A stretch of 64,000 bases of DNA from CALRQJ02 sp943370285 (lineage in GTDB: Bacteria > Bacteroidota > Bacteroidia > Chitinophagales > Chitinophagaceae). The position numbers and the translations under genes were made by a program. The notes below the pieces were generated by a model. The model worked only from the letters and a program-made list of their open reading frames with translations, searched no databases and was not told the DNA's origin. The stretch is taken from assembly GCA_943370285.1 (NCBI GenBank), contig CALRQJ020000016.1:30886-94885 (forward strand), in the 5' to 3' direction. Positions 34,974-44,267 of this stretch are shown piece after piece. Within the stretch, counting starts at the first letter, position 1. Each line of letters begins with the position of its first letter.

Positions 34974-35543
34974 ATGCCTTCTGCCAACAAAAAAATACCC
35001 AAAGCTGAAAAACAGGCATTGATTGCACTGCTGCAACAAAGATTCGAAAAACATATGCAGCGTCATGCCACCATTAAGTGGGCTGATGTATTAAAGCGAT
35101 TAGAAATTGCCAACGACCAACAAATTTGGGCTTTACTGCAAATGGAAAATACAGGCGGAGAACCCGATGTTGTTTCGGTTGATACGAAAGATGGTGCCAT
35201 CATTTTTATGGATTTTTCGGCTGAAAGTCCTGCAGGCAGAAGAAGTCTTTGTTATGATGCTGCAGCACTTGCATCCCGAAAGGAAAACAAACCCAGGCAC
35301 AGTGCAGTAGTTATGGCTGCTGAAATGGGCATTGAACTTTTATCAGAAGAACAGTACCGAGCCTTACAGCAACTGGGACAGTTTGATGTAAAGACTTCAA
35401 GTTGGATCAAAACACCTGAGGCTATTCGTTCTTTAGGTGGTGCATTGTTCTGTGATAGAAGGTACAATCAGGTGTTCATTTACCACAACGGTGCTGAATC
35501 ATATTATGCGGCAAGGGGATTTAGGGGTTGGATGAGAGTGTAA
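34974..35543 (+). CDS. DUF4256 protein
   Basis: The 189-residue cytoplasmic protein begins with a basic helix (KQALIALLQQRFEKHMQRH) and shows the DUF4256 marks ALLQMENTGGEPDVV, IIFMDFSAESPAGRRSLCYD, EEQYRALQQLGQFDVKTSSW and GGALFCDRRYNQVFIYHNGA plus ESYYAARGFRG. Function unknown. It lies 19 bases upstream of prfB, but a -7 box in that gap suggests prfB has its own promoter. Confidence 0.85.
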   Translation: MPSANKKIPKAEKQALIALLQQRFEKHMQRHATIKWADVLKRLEIANDQQIWALLQMENTGGEPDVVSVDTKDGAIIFMDFSAESPAGRRSLCYDAAALASRKENKPRHSAVVMAAEMGIELLSEEQYRALQQLGQFDVKTSSWIKTPEAIRSLGGALFCDRRYNQVFIYHNGAESYYAARGFRGWMRV

Positions 35544-35549
35544 TCCCAT

Positions 35550-35557
35550 TATCTTTG
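35550..35557 (+). promoter_or_regulatory. Bacteroidota promoter of prfB
   Basis: TATCTTTG matches the TAnnTTTG -7 box. GTTG at 35527-35530, with a 19-base spacer, is a plausible -33 element. The ATG begins 5 bases after the box, so the mRNA may be leaderless or nearly so. Confidence 0.65.
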
Positions 35558-35562
35558 CCGCT

Positions 35563-36649
35563 ATGACAGCAGAATACATTAAACAAATGAGAGAACGTGT
35601 CGCCGTTCTAAGGAGGTTTCTTTGACTACGATAATCGTATTCAAAAAGTAGATCAAGACAAACAATTGTCGCTTTCGCCGGGCTTTTGGGATGATAATAT
35701 CCGTGCCACGGCTACCATGAAAGAAATCAAAGTAAATGAGTATTGGATAAAACTCTATACCGGCGTGGAGTCGGCAGTAGAAGATTTTGCCGTATTGTTT
35801 GATTTCTGGAAAAGTGGTGATGCCACCGAAGAGGAAACAAAAGTTGCTTACGACACTGCCACCCAACTGATTGAAGAAGCCGAGTTCAAGAGCACTTTAA
35901 ATCAACCTGAAGATGAGTTGAGCGCTGTGCTGCAAATCAACTCCGGTGCAGGTGGTACCGAAAGCCAAGATTGGGCCGAAATGCTGTTACGTATGTACCG
36001 CATGTATGGCGAAAAACAAGGTTGGAAAGTTACCGAACTCGATTTTCAAGAGGGTGATGGGGCCGGCATTAAAACTGCTACCCTGCAATTTGATGGCGAT
36101 TTTGCTTATGGTTTTTTAAAAGCCGAAAGTGGTGTACATCGCTTGGTTCGTATTTCTCCTTTTGATAGCAATGCCCGAAGACATACCTCTTTTGCGTCGG
36201 TTTTTGTATATCCATTAGTTGATGATACCATCGAAATCGACATTAAAGACGCCGATGTAAAAATGGAAACTGCTCGAAGCGGTGGTGCCGGTGGTCAAAA
36301 TGTAAACAAAGTAGAAACCAAAGTTTTCTTAACGCATATTCCGACAGGTATTGTGGTGGTTTGTCAAACCGAAAGAAGCCAAATCGCTAATCGGGAAAAA
36401 GCCATGCAAATGCTTAAAAGCCGTTTGTACGAAGATGAATTACGTCGCCGAGAAGCTGCTAAAGATGCTGCCAACGCCAATAAGAAAAAAATTGAGTGGG
36501 GCAGCCAAATTAGAAGCTATGTGTTTCATCCCTACAAAATGATCAAAGACCACCGAACAGATTATGAAGTGGGCAATGTGGGTCCGGTTATGGATGGTGA
36601 GTTGGATGGTTTTATCAAAGCTTATTTAATGATGCAGCAAGAAGATTAA
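35563..36649 (+). CDS. prfB: Peptide chain release factor 2, with programmed +1 frameshift
   Basis: Translation starts at the ATG at 35563 (MTAEYIKQMRERVAVLRRFL) and meets an in-frame TGA at 35623-35625 after 20 codons. A +1 shift there continues DYDNRIQKVDQDKQLSLSPG to the stop at 36649, about 361 residues in all. RF2 identity is shown by the SPF tripeptide (RISPFDSNARRHTS) that reads UGA/UAA, and by the catalytic GGQ in RSGGAGGQNVNKVETKV. RF2 releases proteins at UGA and UAA. The frameshift is the known autoregulation: low RF2 lets the ribosome pause at TGA and slip. Confidence 0.97.
35611..35626 (+). promoter_or_regulatory. RF2 programmed frameshift site
   Basis: AGG AGG TTT CTT TGA C: an internal Shine-Dalgarno sequence AGGAGG (35611-35616), spacer TTT, slippery CTT, stop TGA and a 3' C. 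This is the canonical arrangement that drives +1 slippage of the CTT-decoding tRNA onto TTT. Confidence 0.96.
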
Positions 36650-36656
36650 GAAACGG

Positions 36657-37151
36657 CTATTTTATTGCTTTCAGCAATGCATCAAAGTCGATACTTTTTT
36701 CCCAAGCGGTAATCAATTTGCCTTTTTTGCTATACAAAGCACTAAACGGTGTACTGCTGAGTTGATAAAAACTGACCAAAAAATAAGACTTATCGTACCC
36801 TACTTTAATATTTGGAAATCGCTGCAATTGGTAATGCTGCACAAAGTTTTTCATGTCTTCGAAAGGGCGACTGGTGATCATCACAATCTGTAAATTTTTC
36901 AATTCGTTGATTCGGCTGATGATTTGTTCCGTTTCGGTTTGGCAATGGCCACAATCCGGACTAAAATACATCACCAATACCGGTTTTTTAGTCGACAAGT
37001 CTGCTTTAGAAAATTTGGTGCTATCGGCTAACAATACCGTATATGGAGGAATAATCGGAACCTGTTTATACGGTGGCAAGGTGTCTGTTTGAGCATTTAC
37101 AGCAAACGAGCATGCCAACAAAGTAAAGTAACACCAAATTAGTCGTTTCAT
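36657..37151 (-). CDS. Exported thioredoxin-like protein
   Basis: The 164-residue protein has a signal peptide (LIWCYFTLLACSFAVNA) and a thioredoxin fold with active site C67-x-x-C70 in YFSPDCGHCQTET and a cis-Pro region in SFYQLSSTPFSALYSKKGKL. It is probably a periplasmic redoxin of the TlpA/AhpC-like type that reduces or oxidises thiols. It is convergent with prfB (gap 7 bases). Partner unknown. Confidence 0.85.
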   Translation of the reverse strand: MKRLIWCYFTLLACSFAVNAQTDTLPPYKQVPIIPPYTVLLADSTKFSKADLSTKKPVLVMYFSPDCGHCQTETEQIISRINELKNLQIVMITSRPFEDMKNFVQHYQLQRFPNIKVGYDKSYFLVSFYQLSSTPFSALYSKKGKLITAWEKSIDFDALLKAIK

Positions 37152-37215
37152 TTTGCTAAGTTAGGTTGATGTAAGGTATTGATAAGTGTCAGATTTACAG
37201 TTGATTGGTAATCCT

Positions 37216-37223
37216 TATTTTTG
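37216..37223 (+). promoter_or_regulatory. Bacteroidota -7 box of comA-aroE
   Basis: TATTTTTG matches TAnnTTTG and ends 22 bases before the comA ATG at 37246. Confidence 0.5.
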
Positions 37224-37245
37224 CAACGCTTATAAAACAACAGCT

Positions 37246-38016
37246 ATGAATTTTAATCTCAGTCAAATTCCGGAACGTATAGCCAAACCTCGTAACCATG
37301 GTATAACTATGGTAATGGATAAAGGGTTAAGCATCAGAGAGGTAGAAGATTTTTTAAGTGTATGTGAACCCCATGTTGATATAGTGAAGCTTGGTTTTGG
37401 TACTGCTTTCGTAACCCCTAATCTGAGAGAAAAAATTACCGTGTACCAAAATGCCGGTATTCCTATTTATTTTGGTGGAACTTTGTTTGAAGCATTTTTG
37501 ATTCGTAACCAGTTTGATGATTATATCAAAGTGATTCAAGATTATGGCATCAATTTCATAGAGGTGAGCGATGGTTCTATTACTATTCCACATGCTGAGA
37601 AATGTGGCTACATCGAAAAGTTGACCAAGTATGCCACTGTTTTAAGTGAAGTGGGAAGTAAAGATGCTGCACATATCATTCCGCCGTATAAATGGATTGA
37701 ATTGATGAGAGCCGAATTAGAAGCCGGTTCTTCTTATGTGATTGCCGAAGCTAGGGAGGCTGGAAATGTTGGTATTTACAGAGGAAGTGGTGAGGTGAGA
37801 GAAGGTTTAGTACAAGAGATTTTAACGCAAATTCCGGCTGAAAAAATTATTTGGGAAGCACCACAAAAAGCACAGCAATTATACTTTTTAGAATTAATCG
37901 GTTGTAATGTTAACTTGGGCAATATTGCTCCAAACGAAGTGATTCCTTTAGAAGCCATGCGTATTGGTTTACGTGGCGATACCTTTGAATTATACCTCAA
38001 CAAAGACAAAGCATGA
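37246..38016 (+). CDS. comA: Phosphosulfolactate synthase (ComA family)
   Basis: I chose the ATG at 37246 (MNFNLSQIPERIAKPRNHGI); the longer frame from 37186 overlaps the promoter. The 256-residue TIM-barrel protein has ComA marks: TMVMDKGLSI, DIVKLGFGTAFVTP, YFGGTLFEAFLIR, FIEVSDGSI and VIAEAREAGNVGIYRGSGEV. The family adds sulfite to phosphoenolpyruvate to form phosphosulfolactate, first step towards coenzyme M in methanogens; in Bacteroidota the product's fate is less clear. Its stop overlaps the aroE start by 4 bases (ATGA). Confidence 0.88.
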   Translation: MNFNLSQIPERIAKPRNHGITMVMDKGLSIREVEDFLSVCEPHVDIVKLGFGTAFVTPNLREKITVYQNAGIPIYFGGTLFEAFLIRNQFDDYIKVIQDYGINFIEVSDGSITIPHAEKCGYIEKLTKYATVLSEVGSKDAAHIIPPYKWIELMRAELEAGSSYVIAEAREAGNVGIYRGSGEVREGLVQEILTQIPAEKIIWEAPQKAQQLYFLELIGCNVNLGNIAPNEVIPLEAMRIGLRGDTFELYLNKDKA

Positions 38017-38753
38017 GGCAGTTTGGGTTGATTGGCTTTCCGCTCAGCCATTCTTTTTCGAAGCAGTATTTTACTGCTAAGTTTGAACAAGAAGGTATTG
38101 TAGATTGCCGGTACGAACTCTATCCATTAGGTAGTATTGAGGAGATAGAATCCTTGGTTGTAAACAATCCTCCATTAGAAGGATTAAACGTTACTATTCC
38201 ATACAAAAAAAAAGTACTCCGTTACTTGTACGATGCCAGCGATGCGGTGAAAGAAACGGTAGCTTGTAATTGTATTGTTATCCGCAATAAAAAACTCTAC
38301 GGTCATAATACAGATGTCATTGGATTTGAACAATCCTTACTTGAAAACTTACAAGCACATCATAATAATGCTTTGATTCTAGGTACTGGTGGTGCAGCAT
38401 CAGCTGTTGCCTATGTGTTAAGAAAATTACATATTCATTACAAGTTTGTGAGTAGAAATTCGGCGAATCAAGACAAGACAATCAGCTATACTGATTTGAA
38501 TCAACAGATTATTACTGATGCACCACTTATCATCAATACCACGCCACTAGGCACATTCCCTGATATTGAAACCACTCCTCAAATACCCTATCAACACATC
38601 GGCAACAAACATTATCTTTTCGATTTAGTTTATAATCCAGCCAAAACATTATTTCTACAACAAGGCGAAGAAAGGGGTGCTGTTATTAAAAACGGCCATG
38701 ATATGCTTAGGATTCAAGCAGAGGAAAGTTGGAAGATTTGGAACGCTAGTTAA
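38013..38753 (+). CDS. aroE: Shikimate dehydrogenase
   Basis: In this 246-residue protein, the N-terminal substrate domain has GLIGFPLSHSFSKQYF and GLNVTIPYKKKVLRYL with the catalytic Lys. The NADP domain has ALILGTGGAASAVAYVL, then VYNPAKTLFLQQGEERGAVI and KNGHDMLRIQAEESWKIW. It reduces 3-dehydroshikimate to shikimate in aromatic amino-acid synthesis. Translation is probably coupled to comA through the ATGA overlap. It is somewhat shorter than the enterobacterial enzyme, as is usual for this group. Confidence 0.94.
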   Translation: MRQFGLIGFPLSHSFSKQYFTAKFEQEGIVDCRYELYPLGSIEEIESLVVNNPPLEGLNVTIPYKKKVLRYLYDASDAVKETVACNCIVIRNKKLYGHNTDVIGFEQSLLENLQAHHNNALILGTGGAASAVAYVLRKLHIHYKFVSRNSANQDKTISYTDLNQQIITDAPLIINTTPLGTFPDIETTPQIPYQHIGNKHYLFDLVYNPAKTLFLQQGEERGAVIKNGHDMLRIQAEESWKIWNAS

Positions 38754-38819
38754 TCATGTTTAATGAATAGTGTGTTTCAAATGTTAGTATTCTACGATTA
38801 ACTGTAGCTGTACGGTTAT

Positions 38820-38827
38820 TATATTTG
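38820..38827 (+). promoter_or_regulatory. Bacteroidota -7 box of mutS
   Basis: TATATTTG matches TAnnTTTG and ends 6 bases before the ATG at 38834. It overlaps the alternative TTG start of the longer frame, which supports the ATG. Confidence 0.6.
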
Positions 38828-38833
38828 CCGTCA

Positions 38834-41470
38834 ATGGCAAAATCTTCAGGCGATACTCCTTTAATGCAACAGCACCGGGCAATCAAACAACGCTACCCCG
38901 ATGCTATATTGCTGTTTAGAGTGGGAGATTTTTACGAAACTTTTGGCGAAGATGCCATCAAAACTGCAAAGGTGTTGGGTATCACCCTTACCAAACGCAA
39001 TAATGGTATTGATAATAGCAATGAGTTAGCCGGTTTTCCCTATCATGCTTTAGATACTTATTTACACAAATTGGTAAAAGCAGGATACAGAGTAGCCATC
39101 TGCGATCAACTCGAAGATCCTAAAACCGCAAAAGGAATCGTTAAACGTGGTGTTACCGAAATGGTCACTCCCGGTGTTGCTACCAACGATAAACTCCTCG
39201 ATCAAAACAGTAATAATTTTTTAGCTGCCGTACATTTTACGGATGGTGTGTTAGGTGTTGCTTTTTTAGACATCTCTACCGGCGAATTTTTTGTTGCCGA
39301 AGGCAATCAAGAATATATAGATAAACTATTACAGAGTTTTAAACCTGCCGAAGTTATTTACCAACGCAGTTGGCAAAAACATTTTAAAGAAGTGTTTGGG
39401 GTGAAGTTTTATACCTACACCATGGAGGCTTGGATTTTTGAATCGGCATTTGCAACAGAAAGTTTATTGAAGCATTTTCAAACCCATTCGTTGAAAGGAT
39501 ACGGGATTGAAAATATGCCACAAGGCATAGTGGCTGCCGGTGCCATTCTGTATTACTTGAAAGAAACAGAACATCCCAATCTGCAACACATCAATACCAT
39601 TCAACGGATTGAGAGAGATGATTTTTTGTGGATGGATCGTTTTACGATTCGCAATTTAGAGATTGTAAGTAGTGGTGGAGAAGAAGGCAATAATTTGTTG
39701 AAAGTATTAGACAATACGGTAAGTCCAATGGGAGCAAGAATGCTGCGTCGTTGGGTGATGTTGCCGTTAAAAGATATTAGAAAAATCAACGAACGATTAA
39801 CTGCTGTGGAATGGTTGATTAAAGAGACAAATAGTCGTAATACTTTGTCCGCCGCAATTAAAGCCTGTGGCGATGTAGAACGATTGGTGAGTAAAGTGCC
39901 GATGAAGAAAATCAACCCCAGAGAAATGGTGCATTTGGCTAAAGGGTTGGTACAAACAGAAGGAGTAAAAAAAGCTTGTCAAGCTGGCACTAACGATTAC
40001 TTAAAACGGTTGGCAGATGCATTAAATCCCTGCCATTATATACTCGAAAAAATTAATGCAGAAATTGCCGATACACCACCAGTAGCTGCTAATAAAGGCG
40101 GAGTAATTAAAGTAGGTGTAGATGCAGCATTAGATGAACTGCGACAAATTGCTAGTGGCGGTAAAGAGTACCTAATTAATATTCAACAAAGAGAGGCTGA
40201 ACGTACAGGAATATCTTCGCTGAAGATTGGTTTTAATAATGTGTTTGGTTATTATTTAGAAGTAACCAATATACATAAAACTAAAGTGCCTAACGATTGG
40301 ATTCGCAAACAAACATTGGCCAATGCCGAACGCTATATTACTCCTGAACTCAAAGAATACGAAGAAAAAATTACCGGTGCGGAAGATAAAATCTTAGCCA
40401 TCGAATTAGATCGATACGATAAATTGTTAACCGCATTAGCAGATTTTATTGCACCCATTCAAACCAACGGAAATATTCTGGCCATTATTGATTGTTTGTG
40501 TTGTTTTGCCGACAATGCGTTGCGATTCAACTATAAAAAACCCACCTTACATGATGGATTAGATTTGGTATTGAAGGAAAGTCGCCACCCTGTAATTGAA
40601 CGTAATCTGCCAGCAGGTGAAACCTATATTACGAATGATATTTACTTAGATCCATCGAGTCAACAAGTCATTATTTTAACCGGTCCGAATATGAGTGGTA
40701 AAAGTGCCATTCTGCGGCAAACGGCTCTTATCACTTTAATGGCACATACCGGAAGTTTTGTTCCAGCCGATAGTGCCAACATTCCGTTGACGGACAAAAT
40801 ATTTACCAGAGTTGGTGCAAGTGATAACTTAAGTGGTGGTGAATCGACATTTATGGTAGAGATGAATGAAACAGCCTCTATTATTAATAATATTTCGCCA
40901 CGCAGTTTAATTCTGCTCGATGAAATTGGTAGAGGTACTTCAACGTATGATGGTATTAGCATTGCCTGGAGTATTGTAGAATTTTTACATCATTCACCTG
41001 CTGCACCAAAAACATTATTCGCTACCCATTACCACGAATTGAATGAACTTGAAGTAAGGTTACCCCGAGTAAAAAATTACCATGTTACCAATAAAGAAGT
41101 GGGCAATAAAATAATTTTTCTACGCAAATTAGCTCCGGGTGGAAGTACCCATAGTTTTGGTATTCATGTGGCTAAAATGGCGGGTATGCCGCCGGCTTTA
41201 ATTGAAAGAGCCAACGCCATTTTAAAACAATTAGAAGATAGTAGAGAAGGTGGTGTTGGTAACGAAGACACAACAATAAAAGCTGCTAAAAATAAAATGC
41301 AGGAAGCGGTTAAGCAACTGAATACCCCCCAAATGCAGTTGTCTATTTTTGATGCTCATTCCCAAACTTTCGATGATATTCGTAAAGTGTTGGATAGTAT
41401 CGATATCAATCGGTTAACACCTGTTGAGGCGCTATTGAAGTTGCAAGAAATCAAAGACAAAGTAAAATAG
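38834..41470 (+). CDS. mutS: DNA mismatch repair protein MutS
   Basis: The 878-residue MutS1-type protein starts at the ATG at 38834 (MAKSSGDTPLMQQHRAIKQR). It has the mismatch-reading Phe-x-Glu motif in FRVGDFYETFGEDA, connector and lever domains, and a C-terminal ATPase with Walker A GPNMSGKSA, VGASDNLSGGESTFMVEMNE and Walker B LILLDEIGRGTSTYDG. It recognises mispairs and recruits MutL, which is not in the window. It appears to be a single-gene unit. Confidence 0.97.
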   Translation: MAKSSGDTPLMQQHRAIKQRYPDAILLFRVGDFYETFGEDAIKTAKVLGITLTKRNNGIDNSNELAGFPYHALDTYLHKLVKAGYRVAICDQLEDPKTAKGIVKRGVTEMVTPGVATNDKLLDQNSNNFLAAVHFTDGVLGVAFLDISTGEFFVAEGNQEYIDKLLQSFKPAEVIYQRSWQKHFKEVFGVKFYTYTMEAWIFESAFATESLLKHFQTHSLKGYGIENMPQGIVAAGAILYYLKETEHPNLQHINTIQRIERDDFLWMDRFTIRNLEIVSSGGEEGNNLLKVLDNTVSPMGARMLRRWVMLPLKDIRKINERLTAVEWLIKETNSRNTLSAAIKACGDVERLVSKVPMKKINPREMVHLAKGLVQTEGVKKACQAGTNDYLKRLADALNPCHYILEKINAEIADTPPVAANKGGVIKVGVDAALDELRQIASGGKEYLINIQQREAERTGISSLKIGFNNVFGYYLEVTNIHKTKVPNDWIRKQTLANAERYITPELKEYEEKITGAEDKILAIELDRYDKLLTALADFIAPIQTNGNILAIIDCLCCFADNALRFNYKKPTLHDGLDLVLKESRHPVIERNLPAGETYITNDIYLDPSSQQVIILTGPNMSGKSAILRQTALITLMAHTGSFVPADSANIPLTDKIFTRVGASDNLSGGESTFMVEMNETASIINNISPRSLILLDEIGRGTSTYDGISIAWSIVEFLHHSPAAPKTLFATHYHELNELEVRLPRVKNYHVTNKEVGNKIIFLRKLAPGGSTHSFGIHVAKMAGMPPALIERANAILKQLEDSREGGVGNEDTTIKAAKNKMQEAVKQLNTPQMQLSIFDAHSQTFDDIRKVLDSIDINRLTPVEALLKLQEIKDKVK

Positions 41471-41559
41471 ACAATTTAAAACCTGCTCTAATCTTATTGA
41501 TTCGTTAATCCTTGAACCAAGATTGGCATATTTTATTCCTTCCCACCCTTGCTTTTTTG

Positions 41560-41567
41560 TAGTTTTG
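41560..41567 (+). promoter_or_regulatory. Bacteroidota -7 box of valS
   Basis: TAGTTTTG matches TAnnTTTG and lies 43 bases before the valS start. Confidence 0.45.
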
Positions 41568-41610
41568 CCCACCCTAAACTGTATTGTAAATCGTAACGAG
41601 TAAGGCAAAC

Positions 41611-44265
41611 ATGGAACTGAGTAAGAATTTTGAGCCGCAGCTGGCAGATGATAAGTGGTACCAACATTGGTTAGCTAAAGGCTATTTCAATAGTACCCCA
41701 GACGAAAGAGAACCGTATACCATCGTTATTCCGCCGCCCAATGTAACCGGTGTGTTACACATGGGGCATTGTCTCAATAACACTGTTCAAGATATTTTAA
41801 TTCGCCGTGCAAGAATGCAGGGTAAAAATGCTTGTTGGGTGCCCGGTACTGATCATGCTTCAATTGCTACCGAAGCAAAAGTGGTTGGTATGTTGCGAGA
41901 AAGAGGCATTGCAAAATCATCGTTAAGTAGAGATGAATTTTTAAGCTATGCTTGGGAATGGAAGGAAAAGTATGGTGGCATTATTTTACAGCAGTTGAAA
42001 AAGTTGGGTTGTAGTTTAGATTGGAATCGAACATCATTCACTATGGATGATGATTATTATACAAGTGTTATTAAGGTTTTTATTGATTTATATAACAAGG
42101 GTTTAATTTATCGTGGTAAGCGTATGGTAAACTGGGACCCGGTTGGTCAAACTGCTTTGAGTGATGAAGAAGTAATTTTTAAAGAAGTGGATAGCAAACT
42201 TTACTATGTTACTTATCCATTAGCTAATGGTGAAGGTGGCATAACAGTAGCTACAACAAGGCCGGAGACTATTTTAGGTGATGTAGCTATTTGCGTAAAT
42301 CCAGCCGATGAACGATATACAGCATGGGTGGGCAAAGAAGTGATTGTGCCAATCATCAACCGGAAAATACCCATTATCGCAGATGAATATGTAGATGCTG
42401 AATTTGGAACCGGAGCATTAAAAATTACACCTGCACATGATAAGAATGATAATATGCTTGGGTTGAAACATCACCTCAAAGCAATTGATACATTAGACCT
42501 TTCCGGAAAATTTACAACCGCTGAATTGTTAGCAGAAAACCCTTCTTCACAAGTATTAAGTTATGAAGGAATGGATCGATTTGAATTGCGTAAAAAAATT
42601 GCAGCTGATATTGAAGCACTGGGACAAATCGTAAAAGTAGAAGATTACAAAGGTCAGGTTGGTACAAGTGAAAGAACAGGTGCTGTGATTGAAAGCAAAC
42701 TCTCTTTGCAGTGGTTTGTAGATATGAAGCAATTTTTGGATAAGAATCCTCAAGTGCTAGAAGATGTTTTGAACGATACGATTCAATTTCATCCGGAGAA
42801 ATTAAAGAATACGTATAAACATTGGTTGTCTAATATCAAAGATTGGTGTATTAGTCGTCAACTATGGTGGGGACAAAGAATTCCTGCTTGGTACGATGAA
42901 CAAGGTAACTATGTAGTGGCTGCAACTGAAGCAGAAGCCCATCAACAATACGAAGCAAAATACCAACAAACGGCTACTATATTACATCAAGACGAAGACG
43001 TTTTAGACACTTGGTTTTCTTCTTGGCTTTGGCCGATGGAAGTATTCAAAGGCATTAGTAACCCAGGCAATCCGGAAGCCAAATATTATTATCCTTCTAC
43101 CACTTTAGTAACCGGTCAAGATATTATTTTCTTTTGGGTAGCGAGAATGATTATGGCAGGTTATGAATATGAAGGAAAAAAGCCATTTAAAGATGTGTAT
43201 TTTACCGGAATGGTAAGAGACAAGCAGGGCAGAAAGATGAGTAAGCAATTGGGAAATAGTCCCGACTTGCTTGGTTTAATTGATAAATACGGTGCCGATG
43301 CAGTACGATTTGGTATTTTGATAGCTTCGCCTGCCGGTAATGATTTGTTATTTGATGAAAGTGCTTTAGAGCAAGGCCGAAATTTCAATAATAAATTATG
43401 GAATGCCTTGAAATTGGTGAAGATGTGGGAGGGAAGACAAGATGCCAATAACCAACAACTTGCAACGGAAAACTTTGCATTGATTTGGTTTGAGAACAGA
43501 TTGAACGAAGTAAAATTAGAAGTAGAAGGGTTGATGAATCAGTTCAGATTAAGTGAAGCATTAAAAACCGTTTACTCACTCATTTGGGATGATTTTTGTA
43601 GTTGGTATTTGGAGTGGGTGAAGCCTGGGTTTGAGCAACCTATCAGCGCAGCAGTGTATCAAAAAACGGTGTATTTCTTTGAGGAGTTATTACAGTTGTT
43701 GCATCCCATTATGCCAATTATTACTGAAGAAATTTATCATCAATTACAAGAAAGACAAGATGATATTTGTGTGAAACTAATCACACCTGCTTCTGCTAGT
43801 AATCCAGCGCTATTAAAACAAGGAGAACTATTAAAACAAGTAATTACTACACTTCGAGAAGCAAGGGTTAAAAATCAGATTAAACCTAAAGACAGTATTA
43901 CATTACATATTCAGACTGCTGTTGCAGAAAACTACCGCACTATTGAAGATGTGTTGAAAAAGCAGGTGAATGCAGTACAAATCATTTATACACAAGAAAC
44001 GGTTGCAAATGCCATAGTAGTAGCTATTGAAAGTGAGAAATTCTTTATAGCGTCTGAAAAAGAAATTGATACTGCTGCATTGAAAGCTGAATTGATAAAA
44101 GACCTTGCCTATCAAAAAGGATTTTTAGATTCGGTGATGAAGAAATTAGGCAACGAACGTTTTGTAGCGAATGCAAAACCCGAGGTCATTGCTATTGAAA
44201 GAAAAAAGCAAGCTGATGCCGAAGCCCGTATTAAAACCATTGAAGAATCTTTAGCTAATTTATAA
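41611..44265 (+). CDS. valS: Valyl-tRNA synthetase
   Basis: The class I synthetase (884 residues) has the HIGH-type motif HMGHCLN in PPPNVTGVLHMGHCLNNTVQ, an editing domain (TTRPETILGDVAICVNP), the KMSKS-type motif KMSKQLGNSPD, an anticodon-binding domain, and the C-terminal coiled-coil arm typical of ValRS (ERKKQADAEARIKTIEESLA). It charges tRNA-Val. Two bases after its stop the PAP2 gene begins. Confidence 0.97.
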   Translation: MELSKNFEPQLADDKWYQHWLAKGYFNSTPDEREPYTIVIPPPNVTGVLHMGHCLNNTVQDILIRRARMQGKNACWVPGTDHASIATEAKVVGMLRERGIAKSSLSRDEFLSYAWEWKEKYGGIILQQLKKLGCSLDWNRTSFTMDDDYYTSVIKVFIDLYNKGLIYRGKRMVNWDPVGQTALSDEEVIFKEVDSKLYYVTYPLANGEGGITVATTRPETILGDVAICVNPADERYTAWVGKEVIVPIINRKIPIIADEYVDAEFGTGALKITPAHDKNDNMLGLKHHLKAIDTLDLSGKFTTAELLAENPSSQVLSYEGMDRFELRKKIAADIEALGQIVKVEDYKGQVGTSERTGAVIESKLSLQWFVDMKQFLDKNPQVLEDVLNDTIQFHPEKLKNTYKHWLSNIKDWCISRQLWWGQRIPAWYDEQGNYVVAATEAEAHQQYEAKYQQTATILHQDEDVLDTWFSSWLWPMEVFKGISNPGNPEAKYYYPSTTLVTGQDIIFFWVARMIMAGYEYEGKKPFKDVYFTGMVRDKQGRKMSKQLGNSPDLLGLIDKYGADAVRFGILIASPAGNDLLFDESALEQGRNFNNKLWNALKLVKMWEGRQDANNQQLATENFALIWFENRLNEVKLEVEGLMNQFRLSEALKTVYSLIWDDFCSWYLEWVKPGFEQPISAAVYQKTVYFFEELLQLLHPIMPIITEEIYHQLQERQDDICVKLITPASASNPALLKQGELLKQVITTLREARVKNQIKPKDSITLHIQTAVAENYRTIEDVLKKQVNAVQIIYTQETVANAIVVAIESEKFFIASEKEIDTAALKAELIKDLAYQKGFLDSVMKKLGNERFVANAKPEVIAIERKKQADAEARIKTIEESLANL

Positions 44266-44267
44266 GT

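Noticed and set aside
35666..36649. prfB as a shorter ORF starting at 35666
   Set aside because: The true start at 35563 plus the canonical AGGAGG-TTT-CTT-TGA-C frameshift site gives a full-length RF2.
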